Positions 49,601 through 57,914 of a stretch of 64,000 bases of DNA are shown piece by piece (position 1 is the first letter of the stretch; each line of letters starts with the position of its first letter). Source of the stretch: Cohnella rhizosphaerae. Lineage in GTDB: Bacteria; Bacillota; Bacilli; Paenibacillales; Paenibacillaceae. The stretch spans positions 1,294,214 through 1,358,213 of the forward strand of contig NZ_JAPDIA010000003.1 of the NCBI RefSeq assembly GCF_029525575.1, written 5' to 3'. The notes under the pieces were generated by a model. It made no database searches, was not told the origin of the DNA, and saw only the letters and a list, made by a program, of their open reading frames with translations. A program made the position numbers and the translations under genes.

Positions 49601-49804
49601 ATCTCGCTGCGGCTCGCGAGCTCGCTTCACAATCTGTTGGGCCCTCACCACCACTGGGAGGGAGAGATCAAGGGGCCGATGGTGCACTTCGGCAGCTTCA
49701 GCGATGAAGCCAACTGGAGCCGGACGTACGCGCTGTGCCCGTTCGGGGTGCGGAGCGTTCGATTGGTCGAATGGCATGAAAGCGTCAAGCGTAATGGCGA
49801 TTAA
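46647..49804 (+). CDS. GH106-like alpha-L-rhamnosidase, six homopolymer frameshifts
   Basis: Reconstructed cytoplasmic protein of about 1050 residues. The start is 5 bases after the permease stop. The N-terminus YRPVAFWSWNDKLEAAELV, GWGGFFMHARAGLETPYL and AWIYDEDTWPSGWAGG match the GH106-type barrel; VPGSFTDDLTVLW and CERNGLKSTGHLMGGD follow. The C-terminal half has two jelly-roll regions ending LASSLHNLLGPHHHWEGE. Breaks: G5 47642-47646 (one extra), G7 47858-47864 (two extra), G6 48164-48169 (one extra), G5 48296-48300 (one missing or two extra), G5 48597-48601 (one extra) and G6 48630-48635 (one extra). The same family continues after each. A 42-bp duplication (48698-48779) gives AQGHREDAWAVRAD twice. 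A real pseudogene cannot be excluded. Confidence 0.65.
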
Positions 49805-49900
49805 CTAGACACGGTGGAGACGGGGATTGTAAGCAGGGTGCTGGGAAATGGGAGTTGGGAGTTGGCGGCAGGGGACTGAGAGCTGGGTTGGCTGGGGGCG

Positions 49901-50131
49901 ATAAGTGTTCAAAAGCAGTTAATCGGCGCGCGGATCGGGGCTGCGGAGAAAATAAGTGTTCAACCGCATTTATTTTCTTCAAAACGGGTTCAAAATGCTC
50001 GAACGTGAAAGATTAATTGCGTTTCAACACTTATTTTGCTCAAAGATGTCGTGATCGAGGGAATTAACTGCGTTTCGACACTTATTTATTTTAAGGCGTC
50101 GTGACCGCCGAGGCCATGAACTGCATTCAAC
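49901..50131. repeat. 51-bp-spaced repeat family E in inverted halves
   Basis: ATAAGTGTTCAAAAGCAGTTAAT at 49901 and a variant at 49952 are 51 bases apart in forward orientation (longer than 20 bases only as a span; core AAGTGTTCAA). The reverse-complement form, core ACTGCGTTTCGACACTTAT, recurs at 50012, 50063 and partially near 50115, again 51 apart. The halves face each other and could fold into a long hairpin. No gene in 49805-50402. Confidence 0.75.
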
Positions 50132-50163
50132 CGTTCGTATAAACCGTTAATGGAGAGACTGCG

Positions 50164-50199
50164 AGAAAAAGGACGCCAAACCCGCGGGCTTGGCGTCCT
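50164..50199 (-). terminator. Terminator of the minus-strand GHL6 gene
   Basis: GGACGCCAA (50171-50179) pairs with TTGGCGTCC (50190-50198) around CCCGCGGG-type loop sequence; on the minus strand it is followed by TTTTTCTC. Confidence 0.9.
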
Positions 50200-50231
50200 T
50201 CCTGCTGCAATCGCCTTTCAGCGCATTCGAG

Positions 50232-50287
50232 AGTCTTTCAGTTATTCGACAGTCTTTCAGTTATTCGACAGCCGTCAGTTATTGGAC
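50232..50287. repeat. 19-bp direct repeat, two and a half copies
   Basis: AGTCTTTCAGTTATTCGAC at 50232 and 50251, then a degenerate third copy (AGCCGTCAGTTATTGGAC). It lies between the terminator and the 3' end of the minus-strand gene. Confidence 0.7.
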
Positions 50288-50402
50288 GACCTGTTCGGCC
50301 CATTCGACGAGCCGGGACGGAATAGATCAGGCCGGATAGCGGCCCCGGGCGCAGATTCGCCGGTCTCCGAGCGACTATTCGATGCCGCCTCTTGCCAAGC
50401 CG

Positions 50403-52373
50403 TCACGCCCACCGCAGCTCGACCATCTGATGGCATTCGACGACGGGCACCGTATACGTAACGGCGCCATTTCGCGTCTCGAACGGGAGCTCCGTCATCT
50501 GCGGGACGAGACGAACGCCGGCGATCGCGCGATCCGTCCGAACCTCGCATTGAACCTCGTATACGGGGAGCAGGTCTTCGACGATCTCGACGTCCTTCCC
50601 CCGGCGGACGGGCGAGGCGTAGAGCAGATGATGGATGAGGCGGCGCTCGCCCGGCTGCTCCTGCAGCGTCGTCACGCCCTGCGCCGGCAGGCTTACGCGA
50701 AGCGCGGGCTCCGGAAGCAGACGGCTTAAGGCATAGTCCGCGATCTGGCGAAGCGACAGGCTGCCGTTGTCCGCGTAGTCCGCGAACAGATTCCAGCCGA
50801 TGTAGATGCCGGCGTCATGTTCGATCATGGCGGGCTCGCTGCTGCGCTTGTCGTTCGGCGTATGGCGGTGCGAGGAGAAGGCGAACGCGTCCCGGTTAAA
50901 ATACGGATTTTCCCGGTAGCCGAGCACGGTGCCGCCGCCAACCTCGATCCGCTGTCCTTCGCCGTACATGACGCTCGCCGCGCCTTCGCCGGGGCCGAAC
51001 GCGGCCGCCGGCACGAAGTAGTCCGGGCAGAACGGATTAGGTCCCGTCCAGCGCGCGCCGAAGTCGACGGCGAAGCCCGAGCCGTCCGGCCGCAGCGCGG
51101 AGGTGCCCGTCGCGAGCACTTTGCCGCCCTGCCGGACGAACGCCTCCAGCTTGGGCGCGACGACTTCGTCCGCGGGAATGACGTCCGGCAGAACGAGCAC
51201 CGCATATTTGCTCCAGTCCGAGCTCGTATCGACGACGTCGAACAGCCTGTGCGTCTCGAGCAGCATCCGGATCGCGCCTTTGTCCGCTTGGGCGAGCAGA
51301 CTGCTCGCGCCTTCGAAGCGGCCCGACGCTTCCACGCCGAGGACGGCGATGTCGGCGACGCTGACGGCATCCTTGCACCAGGCTTCCTTGGCCTCCACCT
51401 CGCGGTAGGCTTCCCCGATCAGCCGGTACGTCGCCTCGTCCATCAGGCCGTCCGGGTGCAGCTGGTCCCCGACGGAGCAGCCGGCGCCGTTCGCCAGGCT
51501 GAGCGCCGCCTCGTACCGCAGCGCGTTCGGATGCTTGTAGCCGCCGAATTCGCCCCAGGACAAGTGGAACTTGCCGGTCATGCCGAGAAACGGACGGCCG
51601 AGCTGCTGGACGTAACGCGCGGACAGCGGGAAGTGGTCGTAGCCCCAGCCGCCCGTAGGCAGCGATTCCAGCTCCAGGTGATGCGTGTTCAGGAAGGCCA
51701 GGTCGCGCCTGCCTTGCGGGATATGGCCGCCGTTGTGGAACACCGGCAGGTCGGGGCGATGCTTGCGGACGGCTTCGTTCGTCCGCTCCGCGTAACGGAG
51801 GTACGTGCGCTCCCGCAAAGGCCGCATCGCGGCTTCGTCGCGGGGATCGATGCCTTCCGCGCGCGCGGCCCGGACGCAGAATTGGCAGTAGCATTTGCGG
51901 ATGCCGACGATGTCGAGGAAGATGCCGTCCGCGTCGTACTTCTGCACGACCTCCTCGATCTGGGCGACGAGGATATTGAGGTAAGGCGTGTTCATGCAAA
52001 ACTCGTGGTAGCCCGGCGTGAGAAAGTCGGGCGCCCATTGCGTCGATTCGTCGGCGCGGCGGACGAGCCACTCCGGATGAAGTCGGGCGAGCTTCTCGTC
52101 GAGACCCGCCGACAGATAGACCGGCGTCTTGACGCCGATCGCATGCGCGGCTTCGATCTGGGCGCCGAGCAGGTCGAATGAGAGATGCGGATGCATTTCG
52201 TTGGCCGTCGTCGGATGGTAGGCCCACCCGTGATGGCATTTCGAGAACACCGTGATCGAGTCGACATGCCCGAGCTTCAGCATCGCCTGGAACTGCTCGG
52301 CCGAAAACGACGCGCCGATCCCTTCGATCAGCTCCGACGTGTGAAAATCCAAATGTACCTGGCGAAAACGCAT
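50403..52373 (-). CDS. Putative glycoside hydrolase, GHL6-like with trimerisation-type domain
   Basis: A 656-residue cytoplasmic protein. The minus-strand start at 52373 is preceded by AAGGGGGC; the longer frame lacks a site. The N-terminus MRFRQVHLDFHTSELIEGIG, then VFSKCHHGWAYHPT and GVKTPVYLSAGLDEK match the hypothetical glycosyl hydrolase 6 barrel family. YDADGIFLDIVGIRKCYCQFC carries an Asp after the strand, typical of GH29/GH36-like clans. The C-terminal part (LLETHRLFDVVDTSSDWSKYAVLVLP) looks like a beta-galactosidase trimerisation (glutamine-amidotransferase-like) domain. The substrate is unknown. It is divergent from an AraC regulator that probably controls it. Frame intact. Confidence 0.7.
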   Translation of the reverse strand: MRFRQVHLDFHTSELIEGIGASFSAEQFQAMLKLGHVDSITVFSKCHHGWAYHPTTANEMHPHLSFDLLGAQIEAAHAIGVKTPVYLSAGLDEKLARLHPEWLVRRADESTQWAPDFLTPGYHEFCMNTPYLNILVAQIEEVVQKYDADGIFLDIVGIRKCYCQFCVRAARAEGIDPRDEAAMRPLRERTYLRYAERTNEAVRKHRPDLPVFHNGGHIPQGRRDLAFLNTHHLELESLPTGGWGYDHFPLSARYVQQLGRPFLGMTGKFHLSWGEFGGYKHPNALRYEAALSLANGAGCSVGDQLHPDGLMDEATYRLIGEAYREVEAKEAWCKDAVSVADIAVLGVEASGRFEGASSLLAQADKGAIRMLLETHRLFDVVDTSSDWSKYAVLVLPDVIPADEVVAPKLEAFVRQGGKVLATGTSALRPDGSGFAVDFGARWTGPNPFCPDYFVPAAAFGPGEGAASVMYGEGQRIEVGGGTVLGYRENPYFNRDAFAFSSHRHTPNDKRSSEPAMIEHDAGIYIGWNLFADYADNGSLSLRQIADYALSRLLPEPALRVSLPAQGVTTLQEQPGERRLIHHLLYASPVRRGKDVEIVEDLLPVYEVQCEVRTDRAIAGVRLVPQMTELPFETRNGAVTYTVPVVECHQMVELRWA

Positions 52374-52517
52374 GGGACAGCCCCCTTGGGATACTTGGTA
52401 TGCCCTCAGTGTAAGGCGGGCAGGCATCTACGGATAGGCATCGAACCGACAACCTCTAGCACAAAAACGACTTCAGCGTTTATGATGGATAAAACGACGG
52501 GAGCGGGAGGTGCGCAA

Positions 52518-53395
52518 GTGGAGTGCATCCAGTGGCAAATGCCGCCGATACCGCAGCTGGTGACGGCGGGGCACGGAACATGGCGTCCGGGCATGCAGCA
52601 TTTCCGGCGATCCTTCGGTCTTTACGACATCATATTCGTCAAGTCGGGATGCCTGTACATGGAGGAGGACGGCGTTGAGTATGCGATCGGTCCCCATCAT
52701 TTACTCGTGCTGGAGCCGGGGGAAGGTACATGAGGGGTATCGGCCTTGCGAAGCGGAGACGGAGCTTTATTGGTTTCACGTTAAGCACGATTCCGAACAC
52801 CGGCTTGTCGCCTCCGATGACATTCCCTGGTCGCTCGTGCTGCGCCAAGGAACGGACAAAGACCTTCAGCCGGGCATGCAGCCCGTCTTTATTCCAAAGT
52901 TCGGGACGTTTCGGATGGACGAAGCCTGGGCGGCGCTGGATCGGCTGGTCAAGCTGCACGACAGGCTGACGGTCGAGGGCGTATGGCGCATGCAGGCCGC
53001 ATTCGTGCAGCTGCTGTCCGTCATGCAGCAGTTCGTCCGGGGGAGCGGCGACCGAGACCCGCTCGAGCCGGCTGGCCGAGGAGGTGTCGGCGTATTTGCG
53101 CCGCGTCGCCTTCGAGCCGTTCGAGATGGCGTCGCTGGAGCGGGAATTCCATTTTCATCCGGACTACATCGCCCGCTGCATGAAGCGGCACGCCGGCATG
53201 AGCCCGGTCGAGTACGTGCGGCACGTTCGGGTGGAAAAGGCGCGCAGGCTGCTGGAGCACTCGCCCGAGCTGTCCGTGAAGCAAATCGCGGAGGCCGTCG
53301 GGATCGCGGATCCGAACTATTTCGGCCGCCTGTTCCGCAAGGAAGCGGGCATGTCGCCCGCGGCCTATCGGAGGCTGCATGCGGGGTACGCGTGA
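52518..53395 (+). CDS. AraC-family transcriptional regulator, two frameshifts
   Basis: Reconstructed 291-residue regulator. Start GTG 52518 is preferred because GGGAGGT is 6 bases upstream and the product begins ECIQWQMPPIPQLVTAGHG, a normal cupin lead; ATG 52484 is an alternative. The N-terminal cupin domain shows GCLYMEEDGVEYAIGPHHLLVLEPG. The C-terminal double helix-turn-helix includes FHFHPDYIARCMKRHAGMSP and VKQIAEAVGIADPNYFGRLFRK. Breaks at G5 52718-52722 and G5 53039-53043 are each cured by removing one G. Divergent from the GHL6-like hydrolase across a 144-bp shared promoter region. Confidence 0.85.
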
Positions 53396-53445
53396 AGGGG
53401 GGATCAGGTGCGCATGCAGGTTCACGCTTGGCGGACCGGCGGGAG

Positions 53446-53905
53446 CACGGCGGTTCAAGTATGGACGTAGATCGACACTTGGCGTGTTGGCGGGAACGCG
53501 GCGGACCAAGTATGGACGTAGATCGATACTTGGCGTGTTGGCGGGTGCGCGGCGGACCAAGTATGGACGTAGATCGATACTTGGCGTGATGACGGGTGCG
53601 CGGCGGACCAAGTATGGACGTAGATCGACACTTGGCGTGTTAGCAGGAGCGCGGCGGACCAAGTATGGACGTAGATCGACACTTGGCGTGTTAGCGGGAG
53701 CGCGGCGGTCCAGGTATGGACGTAGATCGACACTTGTTGTGTTGGCGGGAACGCGGCGGACCAATTATGGACGTAGATCGATACTTGGCGTGTTAGCGGG
53801 CGCGCGGCGGACCAAGTATGGATGTAGATCGACACTTGGCGTGTTAGCGGGATCGCGGCGGACCAAGTGTGGACGTAGATCGATACTTGGCGTGTTGGCG
53901 TGGAG
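53446..53905. repeat. 51-bp tandem repeat array D, nine units
   Basis: The word GGACGTAGATCG recurs every 51 bases from about 53461 to 53869. Each unit contains CCAAGTAT and ATACTTGG (or CACTTGG) as inverted arms around it, so every unit can form a hairpin. It lies about 50 bases after the AraC stop. Frames are open both ways without starts. Confidence 0.92.
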
Positions 53906-53930
53906 GCGAGGCGGCAGGCAGGGAAGCGCT

Positions 53931-54284
53931 GGCCTAGGCGACGCGCTGGACGAGCCTCCGAATAATAGGCTAGTGCCAACCTGCAAATGTGTAGCATTCA
54001 TGGCCAGTATCGCGTTTTTGCCGATCTTTCGCGCAAAAGCACACATTATCTCGTCTATTTAAGCAATAACGCGAGTGGTTCGGGTAAGGTTCGGGTAAGT
54101 ATCCTGCGCTTTTTTTACGCGATAGGCGAAAGCGGCGAACAGGTGCGGTTCTCGATCGGAAGGAGAAAAGCAGACATCGCAACGATCGGCCGCGCATCGC
54201 GCAGCCGAATGGTGCGGTGTTTAGTATAAAATCACGGAGAATACGTAACCTTCGTTCGCAAGCCTTGCGGCGACGATCGGTGGG
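53931..54284. other. Intergenic stretch with no recognised feature
   Basis: Between array D and the third copy of the interspersed element. GTTCGGGTAAG occurs twice in tandem near 54075-54100. No credible gene on either strand. Confidence 0.5.
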
Positions 54285-54470
54285 AAGGTAAGCGAGTTGG
54301 CACAAATGAAAACTGCGGGGTAGCAGATGAATGCGAGTCAGGAAGCGGGTACCGGACTCAGCGGACCCAGGCGACGCTATTTTCGTTAAAACCGGTCCAT
54401 TTGCGATCGTTTCGGACTGGAGGGACGTTATCAACCCGGATCGCTGCTCAACAAGGCCGGAAATCTCTCT
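54285..54470 (+). repeat. Interspersed element, copy 3, left part
   Basis: Shares GGAAGGTAAGCG, GTACCGGACTCAG, GACGCTATT, TTTGCGATCGTTTCGGACTGG and CGTTAT with copies 1 and 2. Block 2 is missing here and reappears at 56192, after the insertion sequence. The exact junction is uncertain by about 30 bases. Confidence 0.75.
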
Positions 54471-54597
54471 TTAGTTATCATGAACGAAACCGACATCCTG
54501 TTTGCTTATCTCGGAGGTTACATTTGGGAAAAATGGCGTTTACAGAAACAACCCATTTACCAAATACAGAGCTCAAAGCAAAAGGAGTCGGTTTAGT

Positions 54598-55737
54598 ATG
54601 AGTATGGCCATCAAGTACGTAGGTTTAGACGTATCCAAATCCAAAATCGCGGTTGCCTTCGCGGATGAGGGACGAGGAGAAGCACGGTACTTTGGCGTCA
54701 TCGAGCATAGCAAGGAAGCGGTATTGAAACTCCTGCAAAGGCTGCGTCGTCCGGGTGAGAAAGAGGAGGTGACTTTAAGGGTCTGTTACGAGGCAGGTCC
54801 CACCGGCTATGTGCTCTATCGTTGGCTATTGACGGCAGGCATCGCTTGCAGCGTGGTCGCGCCCTCGCTCATTCCCAAGCGTGCCGGCGACCGGGTCAAA
54901 ACAGACAAACGGGATGCCATTCGACTCGCACAGCTGTATCGCGCAGGAGAACTGACGCCGGTATACGTGCCCACGCCAGCAGACGAAAGCTTGCGGGATC
55001 TCGTTCGCGCACGCGAGGATGCGGTCGAGGATTTGAATCGTTTTAAGCAACGACTGGGCAAGTTTCTGCTTCGCCACCAGCTTCAGGACGCCAAAGGCGC
55101 CAAACCCGGAACTTTCGCGTACGAGGAATGGCTGGATACGCTGCGTTTTCCCGAGGACAGCTGCAAACAAATGACCTTTCAGGAGTACCGCCAATCGATT
55201 TGGGAAACGAAGGAGCGAATCAAGCGATACGAAAAGCAAATTGAAGAACAAGCCGCTTTAAGCGAGCAGGCGCCGGTCGTTCAAGCGCTGCAAGCCTTGC
55301 GAGGCGTAGCAGCCGTCACAGCCGTTACGCTTTCATCCGAGATGATGAGCAGCGACCGCTTTCACTCCGCCTCTTCGTTTATGAGTTACTGCGGACTGGT
55401 CAGCAGCGAATACTCCTCGGGAAGCAGCCGCTGGCAAGGCCGTATAACGAAAGCCGGGAATGCGCATCTGCGTCGGGTACTGGTGGAAGCCGCGAAAAGT
55501 TACCGACACGCGCCCGCGATTCGCAGAAGAATGCGCGACCGTATCGAGGGGCTGCCACCGGAGGTTCAGTCGATTGCCTGGAGCGCGCAGCATCGATTAC
55601 ACAAGAAGTATTGGAGTCTGGCGCGAAGAGGAAAGCACAAGGGTTGCATCGCGGTCGCGATTGCCAGAGAACTGGCGGGGTTTGTATGGGCGATTGCTAA
55701 GGAGATCGAGAAGCTTCGTTTGCAAGCAGCGGTGTAA
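54598..55737 (+). CDS. IS110-family transposase/recombinase
   Basis: A 379-residue DEDD recombinase. AAAAGGAG lies about 10 bases before ATG 54598. The N-terminal RuvC-like domain has VGLDVSKSKIAVAF (first Asp), CYEAGPTGYVLYRWL (Glu) and VKTDKRDAIRLAQL (Asp pair). A coiled-coil stretch follows (KERIKRYEKQIEEQA). The C-terminal transposase_20 domain starts at LQALRGVAAVTAVTLSSE and contains the expected Ser region SEYSSGSSRWQGRITKAGN. The protein is full length and the frame is intact, so the element may still be active. Such enzymes use a bridge RNA to pair donor and target DNA. Confidence 0.92.
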   Translation: MSMAIKYVGLDVSKSKIAVAFADEGRGEARYFGVIEHSKEAVLKLLQRLRRPGEKEEVTLRVCYEAGPTGYVLYRWLLTAGIACSVVAPSLIPKRAGDRVKTDKRDAIRLAQLYRAGELTPVYVPTPADESLRDLVRAREDAVEDLNRFKQRLGKFLLRHQLQDAKGAKPGTFAYEEWLDTLRFPEDSCKQMTFQEYRQSIWETKERIKRYEKQIEEQAALSEQAPVVQALQALRGVAAVTAVTLSSEMMSSDRFHSASSFMSYCGLVSSEYSSGSSRWQGRITKAGNAHLRRVLVEAAKSYRHAPAIRRRMRDRIEGLPPEVQSIAWSAQHRLHKKYWSLARRGKHKGCIAVAIARELAGFVWAIAKEIEKLRLQAAV

Positions 55738-55791
55738 AACAACGGGTCCGAACAAAGGAGGCGATTGAGGGGGAAGCGATTCTTTTTTTAC

Positions 55792-55959
55792 CTCAGAGGC
55801 AAAATCAGGCAAGGTGGAGAGAAAACCGCGTGAGCCGCTTGAGCAAGCGAATGCTTATGCTCGTCAATAGTTAGCGGGTAAGCTCTCCAGACGTATGAAT
55901 AACATGTGTGAATCCACGAATATCAGATTGCCGACCAGCGAATTGCTTTTGCCTCTGAG
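55792..55959 (+). ncRNA. Candidate bridge (seek) RNA of the IS110 element
   Basis: CTCAGAGGCAAAA (55792-55804) and TTTTGCCTCTGAG (55947-55959) are perfect 13-bp inverted copies closing a 168-base interval just after the transposase gene. The position and length suit the guide RNA described for IS110/IS1111 elements. Internal loops were not resolved. No open frame lies in the interval. Confidence 0.45.
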
Positions 55960-56191
55960 CTAAAGAAGAATTGCCCCCTTCCGTCCCCTAAAGGGGAAAC
56001 GCAGGGAGCGACGCCCCCCTGCACCCCGTTACTCGCCGTAGGGGCACCTCCGGGCATTTCCATGCCGGAGATCCAGAAAAGTATGGGAAATGATGCGACC
56101 GCCTGTAAAGAAAATCGCTTGACAGGCTTCTATTCGCTATTGTCAAAAACACGGGTGCAAACAGAGACGCTTGACAGTTTCGTTCATATCA

Positions 56192-56310
56192 GCGGCTCCT
56201 GGGTCCGCGAGGGGGGCCGCAAATCGGGATGGAAACAAAAATAGCGGCGCCTCAGTCCGTCCGCTAAGCGCTCATGCGCGAACAACAAGTCCGCAAGCCG
56301 CTTTTACTAA
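56192..56310 (+). repeat. Interspersed element, copy 3, right part
   Basis: GGCTCCTGGGTCCGCGA, GGCCGCAAAT, AACAAAAATA and CCTCAGTCCGTCCG match 20806-20912. GGCTCCT and GGCGCCT are 52 bases apart here, 51 if the G6 run at 56211-56216 is one base long. Confidence 0.8.
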
Positions 56311-56340
56311 TGACGCTTACGGACACCTCTTCGATAAGAG

Positions 56341-56390
56341 GCTCTAAGCGGCTCTAAGCGGCTCTCATCGGATCTCAGCGGTTCTCATCG
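56341..56390. repeat. 10-bp tandem repeat, five copies
   Basis: GCTCTAAGCG is repeated in tandem with decay (GCTCTCATCG, GATCTCAGCG, GTTCTCATCG). The last copies overlap the 3' end of the minus-strand esterase gene. Confidence 0.75.
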
Positions 56391-57863
56391 TACTGCGCCC
56401 CCGAGATCGGAAATCCGTAAAACCCGAGCAGCGGCATATAGGTGTCGCTGTCGAGGGGAAGGTGGGCGACCGGATTCCGCTCGTAGGCGCCATGCAGACG
56501 GCTCTCGCCGCGGACGGCACGCGTCAGCGTCAGCTTGATCGTACGGGGGCCGACGATCTCGCACTGCTTGACGGGAATGAGCCCTGCGTCGTCTTCGGCC
56601 GTGAAGACGCGTTCCAACGAACCCGTATGCAGCAAATATCCCGCGACGTAGTCGAATGTCAGTTCGATCGTCGGTTCGATCGTCGGTTCGGCAGCCGCCG
56701 GGTCCGGCGACGTCAGCCGCGCGGCCGCGATCTCCGGCGCACGACAGTGAACCGGCCGGCCGTAAACTTCGGACAGCGCGGCCCGCGCGAGCCGCTCCCC
56801 GATCAGCAGGTTGCCGGCGGGACTGTTGTGAATCTCGTCCGACAACGGACAATCGAGCGCGGGCACGACCGCGACATGCGGGATCTCGCGCGCCGCGCGC
56901 CGCTGCTGCTCGCGGACGGCGCCCCAGCATGCGTCGGCTTCGGGCGTCGGATTCGGCGCGGTATAGCGGTTCAACTGAACCGTCAGAAAAGGTAGACGCT
57001 CGCTGCCGCAATCCTCCCGCCAGCGATCGACCATCGCCCGGAACCGGCTCATATACGTCGGCGCTTCGTCCGGATTGCAATCCGAGCAGCCCTGGTACCA
57101 CAGCACGCCGCGGACGCTGCCGCCGGCCGACGCGACGACCTCTTGCATCATCCGGTACAGCGTGCCGTCCTGTTCCGGATTCCACTTGCTCAAAGGCGAT
57201 CCCCCCGAGCGCCGTCTGAACGAGGCCGACCGGCCAGCCCGTTTCCCGCTTGATCTTTCTCGCAAAAGCAAGAAACGGCGAATGTCCCGGATTGGCCGTC
57301 TCCCGGTTTTCCGCATGGAGCGTCTCCGTCGAATCGTTGAACGGATGGGCGGCCAGATCCCATCTGCCGCTGTTGCGCAGCAGGTGGATGCCGAGCTCCG
57401 GCGGATCGTTGACCGGACCTTTGCCGTAGCCGGCGGCATTGCTCTGTCCGGCGATCGCCCACAAATCGCCTACGCCGAGATGATGAATCATATCGCCGCG
57501 GACGTTCCACTCCATCGCGGGATTGCCGTCCGCCTGCAGCGAGGTCTCGAACCGGTACAAGCCGCCGCAAGGCACCCGCTCGATGCGGATATGCCAGGTC
57601 CGATCCACGCCACCCCGGTCCGCCCCTTCCCGATCCGCCCCCTCCCGATCCCCGTCCCCCGACATCTCGGCGGGCCGCCACGGGACGACGATCTCGCCCG
57701 TCTCCTCTTTGACGATGCGGGCGTACACCCGGCCGCGGATCGCGCGCTCGTCGGGCGGCTCCCAGGTGCCGCCGGCTTCTAGGACGGCTGCGCCTTCGCG
57801 CTGCTGCAGGATTTGCCAGGGCTGCGGTCCATGGCGAATGACGACGCCGATTTGCTTAACCAT
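56375..57863 (-). CDS. Sialate O-acetylesterase-like SGNH hydrolase, one frameshift
   Basis: Reconstructed 495-residue carbohydrate esterase of the SASA family, expected to remove acetyl or other acyl groups from sugars in the cytoplasm. The N-terminal beta domain contains a short Glu/Asp/Gly repeat (REGADREGADRGG). The nucleophile block is IAGQSNAAGYG, the middle block WYQGCSDCNPDEAP (Cys where Glu is usual), and the last block PLSDEIHNSPAGNLLIGERLA supplies Asp and His. The break at C6 57201-57206 (G6 on the coding strand) is cured by removing one base, giving TALGGSPLSKWNPEQDG. The gene upstream on the same strand is GH88. Confidence 0.82.
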
Positions 57864-57914
57864 GCACGATTAGACCCCTTCTACTTAAAGTCTCGCAGTG
57901 ACGCCCGCTGCCGC

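Larger units (their letters stand above)
54475..56190 (+). mobile_element. IS110-family insertion sequence splitting an interspersed element
   Basis: The span is defined by the break in the repeat element: left block at 54285-54470, right block at 56192-56310. It contains one transposase gene (54598-55737), about 120 bases before it and about 450 after it. No terminal inverted repeats are obvious, as is normal for IS110 elements. The long 3' non-coding end points to the IS1111-like layout. Edges are approximate; part of 55960-56190 might be older flanking DNA. Confidence 0.65.

Noticed and set aside
46647..49804. True pseudogene status for the GH106-like gene
   Set aside because: All breaks are in G runs and sequence between them is well kept, so run-length error is more likely; kept as a CDS with lowered confidence.
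55960..56190. A small gene of 60 residues (56062-56244) downstream of the insertion sequence
   Set aside because: It has no ribosome site, spans the junction into the repeat element, and shows no recognisable motif.
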